NCBI GenBank assembly: GCA_012960135.1
Contig: DUBW01000059.1
Coordinates: forward strand, 1-64,000
Direction: 5' to 3'
Origin: Methyloprofundus sp.
GTDB lineage: Bacteria; Pseudomonadota; Gammaproteobacteria; Methylococcales; Methylomonadaceae
Length of the DNA: 64,000 nt
The translations under genes were made by a program, and so were the position numbers. Positions 11,001-21,315 of the stretch are shown here, piece by piece. Within the stretch, counting starts at the first letter, position 1. The number at the start of each line of letters is the position of its first letter. The notes beneath the pieces were generated by a model. It had not been told where the DNA came from. It did not search any database and saw nothing but the letters and a program-made list of their open reading frames with translations.

Positions 11001-11669
11001 ATAGCGTCTTAATAAGGGAGATAAATACGCATCGACCACGGTGGTATCACCGCGACTAACAATTTTAATGAACGGACTGACTTGATGCGAAACTGAAATC
11101 TGAGTAAAGCCTATCTTCTCAGCCAGTGCCGCTAATTGCTGTTCATGCGTTGGATAATTCCAAGCATGCATTAAGACAATTGCTATGGACCGAAACCCTT
11201 GTTGATACAAAACCTGTAATTGCTGTTCCGCCAAGGTCTTATTAAGAGGAGTGAGAACTTCACCTTGTACATTCAGCCTTTCCTCAATTTCTATCACTTT
11301 CTGATAGAGCATTTCTGGTAATTGAATATTCAAGGCAAAAATATCAGGGCGATTCTGATAAGCAATGCGCAAACAGTCTTTAAATCCTTGAGTAATTAAT
11401 AAAATAGTGGGCTCGCCCTGCCGCTCTAATAAGGCGTTAGTCCCTACTGTAGTACCCATTTTCACAGTAGAAATTTCATTAATTGACAGACTTACATCCT
11501 GTTTCAGCAGCTCCTTAATCCCTTGCAAGGCAGCATCTAGATATTGTTCAGGATTATCTGAAAGTAGTTTGTGACTGATTAATTGACCATTCGGTTTGCA
11601 GGCAACAATATCAGTAAAGGTACCGCCCCGATCAACCCAGAATTGCCATTGTCTGTTGGAACTATTCAT
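8043..11669 (-). CDS. oplAH: ATP-dependent 5-oxoprolinase (HyuA-HyuB fusion)
   Basis: Opens 5-oxoproline (pyroglutamate) to glutamate using ATP. The 1208 residues match the single-chain OplAH type, where hydantoinase A and B domains are fused. The N-terminal motif WVDRGGTFTDIVA and the ASKHA-type IIAFDMGGTSTDVAHYAG mark the A half (about residues 1-690). The B half begins near LCPVKRQLAIGTSVDPVMLE, contains LNSPYHGGTHLPDITVV and ends IIETPGGGGFGYMEKE, a typical C-terminus. It is alone on its strand and diverges from sucA across a 312-base gap. No transport partner is nearby. No break was seen. Confidence 0.93.
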   Translation of the reverse strand: MNSSNRQWQFWVDRGGTFTDIVACKPNGQLISHKLLSDNPEQYLDAALQGIKELLKQDVSLSINEISTVKMGTTVGTNALLERQGEPTILLITQGFKDCLRIAYQNRPDIFALNIQLPEMLYQKVIEIEERLNVQGEVLTPLNKTLAEQQLQVLYQQGFRSIAIVLMHAWNYPTHEQQLAALAEKIGFTQISVSHQVSPFIKIVSRGDTTVVDAYLSPLLRRYVAQVSQGLQQYVQKSSNKPQLLFMQSNGGLTDANSFQGKDSILSGPAGGIVGAIATAEQAGFNKIIAFDMGGTSTDVAHYAGELERSFETEVAGVRMRVPMMNIHTVAAGGGSMLFFDGMRYRVGPDSAGANPGPASYRKGGPLTITDANLMLGKLPVFPTVFGEHANLSLDRAKVEQLFAELSVQIQGATGEQKSPQQIAEGFISIAIENMANAIKKISLRQGYNVAEYTLCCYGAAGGQHACKVADRLGMQRVMLHRFAGVLSAYGMGLADFRLLKDKALELPFDKLSYTQLQDLFAELQQQGKTDMYTQSPKQQSLQFVATVHLRYLGTDTALVVAFVDKPAMLSAFEQAYRKQFGFVYQDKPLIIESLSLEVIAKNATLEQPAHVQHKLQQKNAIAFMQTQMFSNNAYHETPVYQRSELAMGQVVKGTAIIIEATATTVIEPDWQAQVSEQGNLILTRLCPVKRQLAIGTSVDPVMLEIFNKLFMSIAEQMGFVLQNTAYSVNIKERLDFSCALFNAQGELIANAPHIPVHLGSMGESVLSLVNNQAIKIEPGDVYLLNSPYHGGTHLPDITVVTAVFDQQQLLFFVASRGHHADVGGISPGSMPANSLSITEEGLLSAGMKIVSKGEFLEQKVREWLTDSDYPARNVEQNIADLQAQIAANNKGQLELDKMVAHYSLATVLSYMQHVQNNAAESVRLILTTLENGSFETIMDSGAKIVVSIAIDQQQRTAIIDFSGTSTQLPGNFNAPAAVCKAAVLYVFRTLVKDDIPLNAGCLQPLKIIIPEHSMLSPEYPAAVVAGNVETSQYIVDCLYGALGVLASSQGTMNNLSFGNQDYQYYETICGGAGASADFDGCDAVHTHMTNSRITDPEILEWRFPVILDQFCIRKNSGGAGKHHGGNGVIRKITFLSPMTVSILSSHRLRPGFGLQGGLAGSTGQNTVQRFNGEVIKLAGCAEINIQSGDSLIIETPGGGGFGYMEKE

Positions 11670-11794
11670 TAATATTAAAATTAGGAGTTATTTAAACCTA
11701 GAAAACCTTTATTTAGCGACTAGCCATGCGAGTAGCTACGCTGCTATTACAACCACCCACCCACTATAGTAAACTTCATTATTATGCCATGTTA

Positions 11795-11817
11795 GCGGGC
11801 TAAAGCCACGCCCTACA
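11795..11817. repeat. REP-like half-element
   Basis: GCGGGCTAAAGCCACGCCCT followed by ACA is the consensus arm of the dispersed palindromic family seen at 7486, 18810, 44065 and 51137. It sits in the divergent oplAH-sucA gap. Confidence 0.65.
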
Positions 11818-11851
11818 GGCTTTAAAAAAAAATTCAGATCGTTTTAAAAGC

Positions 11852-11885
11852 ATTTGCCAGGCATTAAAGTTCCCCCCTGGCAAAT
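11852..11885. promoter_or_regulatory. Perfect dyad in the oplAH-sucA divergent gap
   Basis: ATTTGCCAGG at 11852-11861 is followed after 14 bases by its exact reverse complement CCTGGCAAAT at 11876-11885. It is about 95 bases upstream of the sucA start and 180 bases upstream of oplAH. Because both flanking genes point away, a terminator role is unlikely. An operator or a leader hairpin in the sucA mRNA is more plausible. Function is inference. Confidence 0.4.
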
Positions 11886-11981
11886 TTAATTCACTAAGCC
11901 TTTCACCAAGTTAAACTTTCTTGGTAATATACAGTTTACAGCTGAACATACCGTAACTTGTACTATAAACTGGATTTATTC

Positions 11982-14822
11982 ATGAGTGACTTGCTTAAAT
12001 TTTTTCAAGATACCTCTGCTTTATATGGAAGTAATGCACCTTATATAGAAGACCTATACGAACAGTTCCTGGAAAACCCCTATTCGGTTGAAAACACCTG
12101 GCGAGAAAAATTCGCCCAATTACCACAAACATCAGATAGGCGTGATATCGCTCACAGTCCTGTGGTAGAACGTTTTGCCCTCCTTGCTACGTCTACCCCA
12201 TCGCGTATCGCTGAACTACAGGGTTTTACAGAAGAGAGTGTTAAAAAACAATCCGCAGTCGCACGGCTGATTAATCATTACCGCTCTCATGGTCATGAGA
12301 TGGCGACCAATAATCCGCTAGGTAAAATCCACCGCAACGTACCTGATCTGGATCCCAATTATTATGGTTTATCAGAGCCCGATTTGGATACCTTATTTGA
12401 TACTGGCACCTTATATGGCGTAGGCCGTTTACCCTTAAAAGACATCATCAGCACGCTTAAAGAAATTTATTGCGGCAACGTCGGCACTGAATATATGCAT
12501 ATATTTGACGCTGACATTAAGCGCTGGATCAAAAACCGCCTGGAAGGATCAAAGCCAGGGGAAAATATTGATGATAAAAAAAGAATCTGGTTATTAAAAC
12601 AACTCACTGCAGCAGAAGGCATAGAAAAATACCTGCATCGTAACTTTGTCGGCCAGAAACGTTTTTCTCTGGAGGGCGGTGAGTGTCTTATCCCTATTCT
12701 GGATGAGATTATTCAGCGCTCGGGCAAATATGATACCAAAGAACTGGTTATCGGTATGGCACACCGGGGGCGCTTAAATGTTCTGATTAATATTTTAGGC
12801 AAAAGTCCGGCACAACTTTTTAGTGAATTTAAAGGCACTGCAACCTCTGATCGGGGCGTAATTACCGGTGATGTCAAATATCATATGGGTTTCTCCTCGA
12901 ATATGCAGACTGATGGCGGCGTAGCTCATGTCACCATGGCATTCAACCCATCGCATTTAGAGATTATAAACCCGGTTGTCGAAGGAACCGTTAAAGCGCG
13001 TCAGGATAGATACGGAAAAGATAGCACCAATACCGTCATCCCAATTCTTATTCATGGCGATGCGGCATTTGCCGGGCAAGGCATTGTCATGGAAACCTTG
13101 AATATGGCACAAACCCGTGCTTTTGCAACAGGTGGCACCATCCATATTGTGATTAACAATCAGATTGGCTTTACCACTAGCGATCCATTCGATGCCCGCT
13201 CGACTCTGTATTGCACCGATGTTGCGAATATGATTCAAGCGCCAGTGTTCCATGTCAATGGCGACGATCCGGAAGCTGTGCTCTTTGTTACCCAACTGGC
13301 AATTGATTACCGTGCTGAATTTAATAAAGATGTGGTTATCGATCTAATTTGCTATCGTCGCCGGGGGCATAATGAAGCCGATGAGCCGTCGACCACGCAA
13401 CCAATGATGTACAAAAAGATCAATGCGCTGCCCACTACCTGCACACTTTATGCAGCAAAACTTGTGGAACAGGAGGTTTTAAGCGAACAACAGGTACAGG
13501 AGATTGATCAGTCTTACCAAGACTTGCTAAATGCCGGAAAACCGGTATCACGGCCTATTATTGACTCCCACTATTCCTACTCCAAGCAATGGGATAAATA
13601 TGTCGGCCAGCAATGGGACATAGCTTGTGATACTAGAGTTCCTTTAGAACGGATCCGCTTTTGTAACAACCAGTCGCATCGTTTGCCCCCGGGATTTGAA
13701 TTGCACCCCCGGGTCGTTAAAATCATGGACAACCGACGTAAAATGGCGGCAGGAGCAATGCCACTGGATTGGGGTTTTGCTGAGAATATGGCGTATGCAA
13801 CCTTGTTAATGGATCAATACAATGTCCGCTTAGTTGGCCAGGATGTCGGTCGTGGTACATTTTTCCACCGACATATTATTTTGCATAATCAAATCAATGG
13901 CGAATCGTATATCCCTGTAAAGCACCTGGATATTAAGCAAGGTCATGCACAGGTTTTTGACTCGATTCTTTCCGAAGCCGGCGTTTTAGGCTTTGAATAT
14001 GGGTACAGCTCTACCATGCCTGAAACATTAACTATCTGGGAAGCTCAGTATGGTGATTTTGCCAATGGTGCCCAGGTATTAATCGACCAGTTTATTAGCT
14101 CGGGAGAAAGTAAATGGGGCCGCTTATCCGGGTTGGTCATGCTCTTACCTCATGGCATGGAAGGACAAGGGCCTGAACATTCATCGGCCCGTCTGGAACG
14201 CTATCTACAATTATGTGCTGATCAGAATATGCAAGTCTGTATCCCTTCGACTCCGGCACAGATTTTTCACTTATTACGCAGGCAGGTGATAAGAACCTAC
14301 CGTAAGCCTCTTATTGTGATGTCCCCCAAAAGTTTATTGCGCCATAAAGCTGCAATTTCGACGCTGGAAGATTTGGTTGATGGACATTTTCAAACTATTA
14401 TTTCAGAAACAGATGCCGCTATAGATGCACAAAAAGTCAACCGCTTAATACTCTGTTCAGGCAAAGTTTATTATGATCTGCTGGATGCACGTACACAAAA
14501 CAACCTAGGCAATGTGGCTATCGTCAGGATTGAACAATTATACCCGTTCCCGATTCGCGATTATTCTTTAGAATTTACCAAGTACCCCAATTTAGAATCT
14601 TTAGTCTGGTGTCAGGAAGAGCCTCAAAATCAAGGTGCCTGGTATCAATCACGACATAATTTCTCAATATTCAAGCCGGATCATCTGGAATTAATTTACT
14701 GTGGGCGGCTTGCTTCTGCATCGCCAGCCGTCGGTAATTTTGCCAAACATTTAGAACAACAAAAAGAAGTTGTACACACGGCACTCTATGGCCAACCAGC
14801 TGCTGCAAGGAAAATATCATGA
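11982..14822 (+). CDS. sucA: 2-oxoglutarate dehydrogenase E1 component
   Basis: Thiamine-diphosphate-dependent decarboxylase of the 2-oxoglutarate dehydrogenase complex, which converts 2-oxoglutarate to succinyl-CoA. The ATG at 11982 gives 946 residues beginning [18 protein letters not shown], as in family members; an in-frame TTG at 11958 would add eight residues of unlikely sequence. Visible motifs include [20 protein letters not shown], the ThDP-binding [15 protein letters not shown] region, the metal site [10 protein letters not shown], and [12 protein letters not shown]. The gene overlaps sucB by four bases. No defect was seen, in contrast to the Lpd partner downstream. Confidence 0.96.
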   Translation: MSDLLKFFQDTSALYGSNAPYIEDLYEQFLENPYSVENTWREKFAQLPQTSDRRDIAHSPVVERFALLATSTPSRIAELQGFTEESVKKQSAVARLINHYRSHGHEMATNNPLGKIHRNVPDLDPNYYGLSEPDLDTLFDTGTLYGVGRLPLKDIISTLKEIYCGNVGTEYMHIFDADIKRWIKNRLEGSKPGENIDDKKRIWLLKQLTAAEGIEKYLHRNFVGQKRFSLEGGECLIPILDEIIQRSGKYDTKELVIGMAHRGRLNVLINILGKSPAQLFSEFKGTATSDRGVITGDVKYHMGFSSNMQTDGGVAHVTMAFNPSHLEIINPVVEGTVKARQDRYGKDSTNTVIPILIHGDAAFAGQGIVMETLNMAQTRAFATGGTIHIVINNQIGFTTSDPFDARSTLYCTDVANMIQAPVFHVNGDDPEAVLFVTQLAIDYRAEFNKDVVIDLICYRRRGHNEADEPSTTQPMMYKKINALPTTCTLYAAKLVEQEVLSEQQVQEIDQSYQDLLNAGKPVSRPIIDSHYSYSKQWDKYVGQQWDIACDTRVPLERIRFCNNQSHRLPPGFELHPRVVKIMDNRRKMAAGAMPLDWGFAENMAYATLLMDQYNVRLVGQDVGRGTFFHRHIILHNQINGESYIPVKHLDIKQGHAQVFDSILSEAGVLGFEYGYSSTMPETLTIWEAQYGDFANGAQVLIDQFISSGESKWGRLSGLVMLLPHGMEGQGPEHSSARLERYLQLCADQNMQVCIPSTPAQIFHLLRRQVIRTYRKPLIVMSPKSLLRHKAAISTLEDLVDGHFQTIISETDAAIDAQKVNRLILCSGKVYYDLLDARTQNNLGNVAIVRIEQLYPFPIRDYSLEFTKYPNLESLVWCQEEPQNQGAWYQSRHNFSIFKPDHLELIYCGRLASASPAVGNFAKHLEQQKEVVHTALYGQPAAARKIS

Positions 14823-16057
14823 GCATTGAAATCCACGTTCCAACTCTCCCCGAATCTGTTGTAGATGCAACATTAATCACCTGGCATAAACAAGTGGGTG
14901 ATGCTGTTCAGAAAGACGACAACCTGGTTGACCTAGAAACTGATAAAGTCGTACTCGAAGTCCCCGCTCCCGAATCTGGTGTACTAACTGAAATACTTGT
15001 CAAGGACGGTAGTACTGTCACCAGCGGTGATTTACTGGCTAAAATTAATACTGAAGCTGCCGCCAGCACAAAAGAACCCGTTACAAAAGAAACAATCACA
15101 GCCGATATCCCGTTAAGCCCGGCAGTGCGTCGTATTATTTTTGAGCATAGTCTAGACCCTAGCCAGATTAGCGGCACGGGTAAAGGCGGCCGCATCACTA
15201 AAAGTGATGCGCAGGATTACTTAGCTCAAAAAGTTGCTGCATCACCCTCCCCGACAACTGTTGAAGCCAAAATAACCCCCGTACCTGTCGCTGAACCATT
15301 CACTAAAAAAGAGTCTACCACGAGCAACGGCAATTCAGTGATGAACAGTAACGGGGTACGCTCTGAACAACGCGTACCGATGACCCGCTTACGTGTTAAA
15401 GTTGCAGAACGCTTATTACAAGCGCAACAAAATGCCGCGATGTTAACCACCTTCAATGAGGTAAACATGCAAAGTGTCATTGATCTGCGCAAGCAATATC
15501 AAGAGCGGTTTACAGCGAAACACGGGGTTAAATTAGGTTTTATGTCTTTTTTTATTAAGGCTTCAATTGAAGCGCTTAAACGTTTCCCGGCCATTAATGC
15601 GTCCATAGATGGTGAAGATATTATTTATCATGGTTATTACGATGTTGGGATTGCCGTGGCTTCGCCACGCGGTTTGATTGTTCCTGTATTACGCGATGCA
15701 GATCAACTCGATTTTGCCGGGATAGAAAAAAATATTGTCGATTTTGGTGAAAAATCCAGAGCCGGTACCTTAACCTATGAGGAATTGAATGGCGGTACCT
15801 TTACCATTACTAATGGCGGTATTTTTGGTTCTATGCTATCCACTCCCATTCTTAATCCACCTCAATGCGCTATTTTAGGGATGCACGCGATTACTGAACG
15901 CCCAGTCGTAGAAAATGGTGAAATCGTTATTCGCCCAATCATGTATCTTGCCTTATCTTATGATCATCGCCTGGTAGATGGGCGCGATGCCGTGCAGTTT
16001 CTAGTTGCTATAAAGGAAGGACTGGAATCGCCAGCGCATTTACTACTTAATATATAG
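14819..16057 (+). CDS. sucB: Dihydrolipoyl succinyltransferase (E2 of 2-OGDH)
   Basis: Core of the 2-oxoglutarate dehydrogenase complex; transfers the succinyl group from lipoyl-lysine to CoA. Order in 412 residues: lipoyl domain (1-75) with the lipoylated lysine in [10 protein letters not shown] (Lys43), a linker, a peripheral subunit-binding domain ([30 protein letters not shown]), a Ser/Thr/Pro-rich linker, then the catalytic domain ending with [16 protein letters not shown], which holds the active His and Asp. Start and length match SucB. It sits between sucA (four-base overlap) and the lpd-like gene (14 bases on). Confidence 0.96.
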   Translation: MSIEIHVPTLPESVVDATLITWHKQVGDAVQKDDNLVDLETDKVVLEVPAPESGVLTEILVKDGSTVTSGDLLAKINTEAAASTKEPVTKETITADIPLSPAVRRIIFEHSLDPSQISGTGKGGRITKSDAQDYLAQKVAASPSPTTVEAKITPVPVAEPFTKKESTTSNGNSVMNSNGVRSEQRVPMTRLRVKVAERLLQAQQNAAMLTTFNEVNMQSVIDLRKQYQERFTAKHGVKLGFMSFFIKASIEALKRFPAINASIDGEDIIYHGYYDVGIAVASPRGLIVPVLRDADQLDFAGIEKNIVDFGEKSRAGTLTYEELNGGTFTITNGGIFGSMLSTPILNPPQCAILGMHAITERPVVENGEIVIRPIMYLALSYDHRLVDGRDAVQFLVAIKEGLESPAHLLLNI

Positions 16058-16071
16058 GTCGGGATCAACTC

Positions 16072-17529
16072 ATGTCAGCACAAAAAAATGATTACGATGT
16101 TATTGTCATAGGCGCAGGTCCCGCCGGCTATGCTGCTGCTACGCGCGCCACGCAACTAGGCCTTAAAACGGCATGTATTGACAACTGGAAAACAAAAAAC
16201 ACTACCCCCTGCCTGGGCGGTAACTATGTTAATGGAGGCTGTATCTCTGCCATTGCGTTATTAGAGTCCGCCAAGTTATTCCATTTAGTTAGTCATGGTA
16301 TTAGTGAACATGGGATTAGTGCAGAGAATATTCAAGCGGATATTCCGCGTATGCAGAAACGTAAAGTAGATATCGTTAACTTATTGAATCAGCAAGTTAA
16401 CAAAATATTTATCGAAAATAAAGTTGACACCATTAAAGCTAATGCACAACTGATTAATCCCAATCGCGTTGAAATTATCCCCTTTAGTAACCAGTCCTCA
16501 AAAAGTGACAAACTACCCAAAATCATTACCGCCGATAAAATCATCCTTGCTGCGGGTTCTAGTCCTATTGAACTAGCATTTGCACAGATTGATAATGAAT
16601 TTATTCTTGATGTAAAAACGGCATTAGATTTACAAAGCGTCCCTAAAACCCTGGGTATTATTGGCGCAGGAGCAATAGGTATCCAACTTGCTGGGATCTG
16701 GAATAAGCTGGGTACAAAAGTTGTCCTTTTAGAAGCGCAAGAATCGTTTATGAACATGGCTGACCAGGAAATATCTGATGAAGCCTTTAAACTATACAGC
16801 CAGCAAGGAATGGATATTCGTCTATGCGCACGAGTCATTTCAACTAGCATCGAGAAAAACCAGGTCAACGTTGAATACGAAGATAGCCAGGGTCGGCATC
16901 ACTGTGTTTTTGAAAAACTAGTCGTTGCCTCAGGCAGAAAACCCAATACAGAAACACTGATAGCTGCATCAGCCGACCTCCTACTGGATGAAGATGGCTT
17001 TGTCCATGTCGATGAAAATTGCTGCTCCACACTACCCGGCGTATATGCCATTGGCGACCTGACATTATCGGGACCTATGTTAGCGCACAAGGGTATTGAA
17101 GAAGGCATATTTGTCGCAGAATACATTGCAGAGCAACACTCTCCCATTAATTATCTTACCATTCCGAATGTCATTTATACCGACCCTGAGATAGCCTGGG
17201 TAGGTCAGACAGAACAAGACCTGCTCGCAAGAGGTGAAAATATTAAATCCAGTATATTCCCTTTTAATGCCACCAGTCGCTCACAAATAAAAGGCGCAAC
17301 TTCTGGTATGGTTAAGATGATTATGCAAGCAGATTCCGAAGTCATATTAGGCGTGCATATCATCGGCGCCCTGGCCTCTGAATTAATAGCCGAAGCCGTA
17401 TTAGCAATGGAGTTCTCTGCAACAGCAGAAGACCTGGCCCGGACAATACATGCCCATCCGACCATCTCCGAAGCAATTCATGAGAGTGCTTTAGCCTTAA
17501 GTGGTCGCTCATTACATATTTCCACTTAA
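16072..17529 (+). CDS. lpd: Dihydrolipoyl dehydrogenase homologue with altered redox motif
   Basis: E3-type flavoprotein of 485 residues placed as the third gene of the 2-OGDH operon. The N-terminal FAD site VIVIGAGPAGYAAATRA, the NAD site LGIIGAGAIGIQLAG, the second FAD site GVYAIGDL and the C-terminal His-Glu region HAHPTISEAIHESAL are all intact. The redox-active motif is not. Normal Lpd reads GGTCLNVGCIPSK; here it is GGNYVNGGCISAI, so the first cysteine is Tyr52, the second is Cys57, and the conserved Lys is Ile61. A further cysteine (Cys47) lies nearby. Either the protein has lost classical lipoamide activity or it uses another thiol. The rest of the frame is undamaged, which argues against plain decay. 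Confidence 0.85.
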   Translation: MSAQKNDYDVIVIGAGPAGYAAATRATQLGLKTACIDNWKTKNTTPCLGGNYVNGGCISAIALLESAKLFHLVSHGISEHGISAENIQADIPRMQKRKVDIVNLLNQQVNKIFIENKVDTIKANAQLINPNRVEIIPFSNQSSKSDKLPKIITADKIILAAGSSPIELAFAQIDNEFILDVKTALDLQSVPKTLGIIGAGAIGIQLAGIWNKLGTKVVLLEAQESFMNMADQEISDEAFKLYSQQGMDIRLCARVISTSIEKNQVNVEYEDSQGRHHCVFEKLVVASGRKPNTETLIAASADLLLDEDGFVHVDENCCSTLPGVYAIGDLTLSGPMLAHKGIEEGIFVAEYIAEQHSPINYLTIPNVIYTDPEIAWVGQTEQDLLARGENIKSSIFPFNATSRSQIKGATSGMVKMIMQADSEVILGVHIIGALASELIAEAVLAMEFSATAEDLARTIHAHPTISEAIHESALALSGRSLHIST

Positions 17530-17702
17530 ACAGCCCGATACCAGGCATCCTGATAACTAAATTGCTAGCTATTAAAGATGCCCCTAGCCTGTGCGTAGTT
17601 GTACTTACGGTATTTCCAAAGCTATTATCTGACGACTATAGTACCCTCAACTCATTCAGACAATAAAACTGCACTTTCACCAATCGCTACATCATCAAGC
17701 CA

Positions 17703-18560
17703 TCAAGCATTCTGATTAACCCGATCAACATAAACAATTTCTTTATAACGATTAATACTTAAATCCCAGTCATTCGCTTTCATCTCATCAAACGGTACTA
17801 TAAAGCTTTGTTCCGTGTGTAGGCAGTCTTGTTCTTGATGACGTTGTTGAAAGCGGTTAATGATGTCGGGAATATCATTATTGCTAATTGGACTGCGTTT
17901 ATCATCCAGACTATAACCATCAGTTTGCATATCATAAAACTGAACCTTATCCCTACCGCCCGCTCTTGAAACCCCATGGCTGGTCTTGGCAAACACCACA
18001 ATAGCGATACTCACTCCGTCATACGGTTTAAATACACCGCTAGGAATGGAGATAATCGCTTCCAATTTATGTTTTCTGTAGTGGGATCTAAAGTCTTGCT
18101 TATGAAACCAGTCGGGGTGATTATCGTGGATATATTCATCGGTTGCGACCAAAAAACTGCTGTACCATACGCAGGACCATATAAAGTATCTTCCTTGTTC
18201 AGTTGCATCATCGCAACCATGGTTTTAATGATATGCCATGGCGTTCTAAATTCACCGTTTCTACCTGTAGTGGCTATTTTGGATAATAAGTATTCGTATA
18301 AATCGCCTTTAGTATCCCGATCATCCATTTGTATTTTGTCGATCACCTGCATTACTTGATCCAACAGTTTAGGTGTTGGAATCACAAATATCGCACCTTT
18401 CACGAATTTCGCAAACACTACGACATCACTACCGGACTGTTTAATGTACTTAACAGTAGTGAGGTTGTCGCCATCAATTTGCGGTTGCGTGAACAGCGTA
18501 AATAAAGATTCAGAATCGAGATTTTTAAAACTATGCCAGCGAACTGCTTGTTTACATCCA
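17703..18560 (-). pseudogene. hsdM: Type I restriction-modification M subunit, internally deleted
   Basis: Two reading frames together give recognisable HsdM. The first part includes AVRWHSFKNLDSESLFTLF, LLDQVMQVIDKIQMDDRDTK, and FRTPWHIIKTMVAMM. The SAM-binding motif that should read DPACGT is YGPAYGT. A frameshift follows, then HPDWFHKQDFRSHY jumps directly to KLEAIISIPSGVFKPYDGVS. The segment that carries the NPPF catalytic motif is missing (roughly 150 codons by comparison with the family). The tail, SLDDKRSPISN to RVNQNA, is normal. No hsdS or hsdR lies nearby. The gene cannot be active. Confidence 0.88.
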
Positions 18561-18809
18561 GGCGCCGCAGAAATAACTAAAAGGTGAAATATTCAATAAC
18601 AGTCACTAGATTACTGATGCCTCCTATCTAGAATGCTTCCCATATTTTATCCACCTGGTTTGTAGAGTTAGCCGGTCATCATCTGTTCCCTTGTTTACTT
18701 GCATTACTCTCTGTTTTGTAAAATGATGGCTACTGTGCTATTTATTGCAAGCCTAGGTAAAAAATGACCTATCGCTGTTCGTATAAGTTGCCTTAAAATC
18801 TAAACCATC

Positions 18810-18883
18810 TGTAGGGCTAGGCTTTAGCCCGCCGTTACATCTAAATATTCGGCTATAAAGGCGGGCTAAAGCCGCATCCTACC
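18810..18883. repeat. Complete REP-like palindromic element
   Basis: Arm one TGTAGGGCTAGGCTTTAGCC ending CGC at 18832 and arm two GCGGGCTAAAGCCGCATCCT ending ACC at 18883 are imperfect reverse complements separated by 28 bases. It lies in the 18561-19023 gap upstream of hslV, which shows nothing else I can identify apart from the promoter region expected there. Confidence 0.7.
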
Positions 18884-19023
18884 CTGCACAGTAATCATTA
18901 TAAATAAGCTGAAAAATTATTAACTCTGTGGTTTTGTATTATTTCTATTTTAAACTCTATCAACACATGCAGTATCCATGTAAAATTGAACGATTTATTT
19001 TCAAATATACGGGTAAGTTATCA

Positions 19024-19572
19024 GTGGATTTTAGAGGTACAACAATTCTTTCTGTGCGCCGTGGCGATAAAGTCGTTATCGGCGGTGATGGCCAAGTTAC
19101 TTTAGGTAATACAGTAATGAAAGGTAATGCGCGTAAAGTACGTCGCCTATACCATGACAAAGTGATTGCCGGGTTTGCCGGTGCAACGGCAGATGCCTTT
19201 ACGCTGTTTGAGCATTTTGAGGGCAAGCTGGAAAAACATCACGGTAATCTAACTCGGGCTGCCGTGGAAATGGCTAAGGACTGGCGTACTGAACGTGCCT
19301 TACGCAAACTGGAAGCACTACTATCCATTGCAGATAGTAAAACCTCGCTCATTATTTCCGGAAATGGTGATGTGATTGAGCCGGAATACGATTTAATCGC
19401 CATTGGTTCAGGTGGTCCTTTCGCACAGTCTGCTGCACGAGCATTACTGGAAAATACGGATTTGAGCGCTCGGGATATCGTCGAGAAGTCGCTTAATATT
19501 GCGGCAGATGTGTGTATTTATACCAATCACAATTTACGCATAGAAGAACTAGACGCTGAGCCTAAGGACTAA
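19024..19572 (+). CDS. hslV: HslV proteasome-like peptidase subunit
   Basis: Threonine protease of the HslUV (ClpYQ) ATP-dependent proteolytic complex. I choose the GTG at 19024, giving 182 residues with VDFRG before the catalytic threonine in [13 protein letters not shown]. Upstream in-frame ATGs (for example 18967) would add AT-rich sequence absent from the family. Conserved features are [37 protein letters not shown] and the tail [20 protein letters not shown] short propeptide ahead of Thr is known in this family and is removed. hslU begins six bases after the stop, forming the usual operon. Confidence 0.93.
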   Translation: MDFRGTTILSVRRGDKVVIGGDGQVTLGNTVMKGNARKVRRLYHDKVIAGFAGATADAFTLFEHFEGKLEKHHGNLTRAAVEMAKDWRTERALRKLEALLSIADSKTSLIISGNGDVIEPEYDLIAIGSGGPFAQSAARALLENTDLSARDIVEKSLNIAADVCIYTNHNLRIEELDAEPKD

Positions 19573-19578
19573 GAGCAC

Positions 19579-20901
19579 ATGACACAAATGACACCTAAAG
19601 AAATCGCCCACGAACTGGATAAGCATATTATAGGTCAGGCAAGTGCCAAACGCTCAGTTGCCATTGCCCTGCGTAATCGCTGGCGCCGTGCCCAGGTCGA
19701 AGGCACTATGCGCGATGAAATCACACCCAAGAATATACTAATGATCGGCCCTACCGGGGTGGGTAAAACTGAGATTGCACGTAGGCTTGCACGGCTTGCT
19801 AATGCGCCTTTTATTAAAATTGAAGCAACAAAGTTCACCGAAGTGGGCTATGTTGGTCGCGATGTCGAATCTATTGTGCGGGATTTAGTTGAAACTGCCT
19901 ATAAGATGACCCGCGAAACAGAAATGGAAACTGTACAGCACCGTGCTATAGATGCTGCCGAGGAAGAAGTGCTGGATATCTTGTTACCTCGCGCTGATGG
20001 TGGCATGATATCCGAAACTGAAGCTTCAACGCGACAGAAAATGCGTAAGAAATTACGTGAAGGTGACTTTGATACTAAGGAAATTGAAGTTGAAGTACAA
20101 GCTTCGCGTATCGGTGTTGAAATCATGGCACCTCCCGGCATGGAAGAGATGACTAATCAGTTGCAGGGTATGTTTCAAAACCTGGGCAGTCAAAAAACCA
20201 AAGATCGTAAATTGCCGGTTAAAGAAGCGCTTAAATTACTAACTGAAGAACATGCAGCCAAACTGGTTAATGAAGACGATATTAAATTATCTGCAGTAGA
20301 ATCAGTAGAGCAGCACGGCATCGTATTTCTGGATGAAATAGATAAGGTGTGCAAGCGCTCCGATTCGGGTGGCGGCGGTGATGTTTCTCGAGAAGGCGTG
20401 CAAAGAGATTTACTACCCTTGGTAGAAGGTAGTACCGTCAGCACTAAATACGGCATGATTAAAACCGATCATATTCTTTTTATTGCTTCAGGTGCATTTC
20501 ACCTGACCAAACCTTCCGACTTAATACCTGAATTACAGGGTCGATTCCCTATTCGAGTTGAACTGGATGCCTTAAGCACAGCTGATTTTGTGCGCATTCT
20601 GACCGAACCAGATGCTTCTTTAACAGAACAATATCAGGCGTTACTGGCAACTGAGGGAGTCACACTTAGCTTTACCGATGATGGCATTCAGCGCATTGCC
20701 GAACTGGGTTGGGAAGTGAATGAAAAAACTGAAAATATCGGTGCCCGTCGCTTACATACTATTTTAGAGCGCTTATTAGAAGCAGTGTCCTTTGATGCGC
20801 CTGATTTAGTCGATAAAGATATTGTTGTTGATGCAGAGTATGTAAACCAGTATCTTTCTGAGTTTGTTCAAGATGAAGATTTAAGCCGTTATATATTATA
20901 A
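19579..20901 (+). CDS. hslU: HslU ATPase subunit of the HslUV protease
   Basis: AAA+ unfoldase that feeds substrates to HslV. 440 residues, the normal size. Walker A is GPTGVGKT (57-64), Walker B is [11 protein letters not shown], and the pore loop [21 protein letters not shown] is present. The intermediate I-domain lies between about residues 110 and 240. The C-terminus ends DEDLSRYIL, matching the HslU tail that docks into HslV. hslV is immediately upstream and the DUF971 gene starts two bases after the stop. Confidence 0.97.
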   Translation: MTQMTPKEIAHELDKHIIGQASAKRSVAIALRNRWRRAQVEGTMRDEITPKNILMIGPTGVGKTEIARRLARLANAPFIKIEATKFTEVGYVGRDVESIVRDLVETAYKMTRETEMETVQHRAIDAAEEEVLDILLPRADGGMISETEASTRQKMRKKLREGDFDTKEIEVEVQASRIGVEIMAPPGMEEMTNQLQGMFQNLGSQKTKDRKLPVKEALKLLTEEHAAKLVNEDDIKLSAVESVEQHGIVFLDEIDKVCKRSDSGGGGDVSREGVQRDLLPLVEGSTVSTKYGMIKTDHILFIASGAFHLTKPSDLIPELQGRFPIRVELDALSTADFVRILTEPDASLTEQYQALLATEGVTLSFTDDGIQRIAELGWEVNEKTENIGARRLHTILERLLEAVSFDAPDLVDKDIVVDAEYVNQYLSEFVQDEDLSRYIL

Positions 20902-20903
20902 TT

Positions 20904-21293
20904 ATGCGCATTAAAGCAGAAGAAATTGACACTCACCCTACGGAAATAAAATTACACAAAGTTTCACGCATTCTTGAAGTTAGCTTTGCTGATGGAAAAA
21001 TATTTCATCTGCCTTGTGAGTACCTGAGAGTTTTTACGCCATCGGCTGAAGCACTCGGGCACGCGCCGGGACAGGAAATTTTACAAACGGGCAAAGAGTC
21101 CGTCTCGATAGAGGCGATAAAGCCGATTGGTAATTATGGTATTTCACCCGATTTTAGTGACGGGCATGGCAGCGGTATTTATACCTGGGAATTGCTGTAT
21201 AAACTGGGCAATGAATATGATGTTATCTGGCCTGGTTACCTGGAAGAATTAAAAGCTGCCGGGCATAGTCGCATTGAAGTTGCAAAAAATTAA
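20904..21293 (+). CDS. DUF971 family protein
   Basis: A 129-residue protein related to the N-terminal domain of gamma-butyrobetaine hydroxylases (DUF971). Typical pieces are PTEIKLHKVSRILEVSFADG, FHLPCEYLRVFTPSAE, IKPIGNYGISPDFSDGH and IYTWELLYKLG. The family often sits next to hslU and ubiE, as here, and some members have been linked to iron-sulfur protein maturation; its role in this organism is not shown. It is tightly coupled to hslU (two-base gap). Confidence 0.85.
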   Translation: MRIKAEEIDTHPTEIKLHKVSRILEVSFADGKIFHLPCEYLRVFTPSAEALGHAPGQEILQTGKESVSIEAIKPIGNYGISPDFSDGHGSGIYTWELLYKLGNEYDVIWPGYLEELKAAGHSRIEVAKN

Positions 21294-21315
21294 GTACCTA
21301 ATCAATAATTATATT

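Noticed and set aside
18928-19023. Longer HslV N-terminus
   Set aside because: The catalytic Thr must be close to the N-terminus; the GTG at 19024 gives the usual short propeptide.
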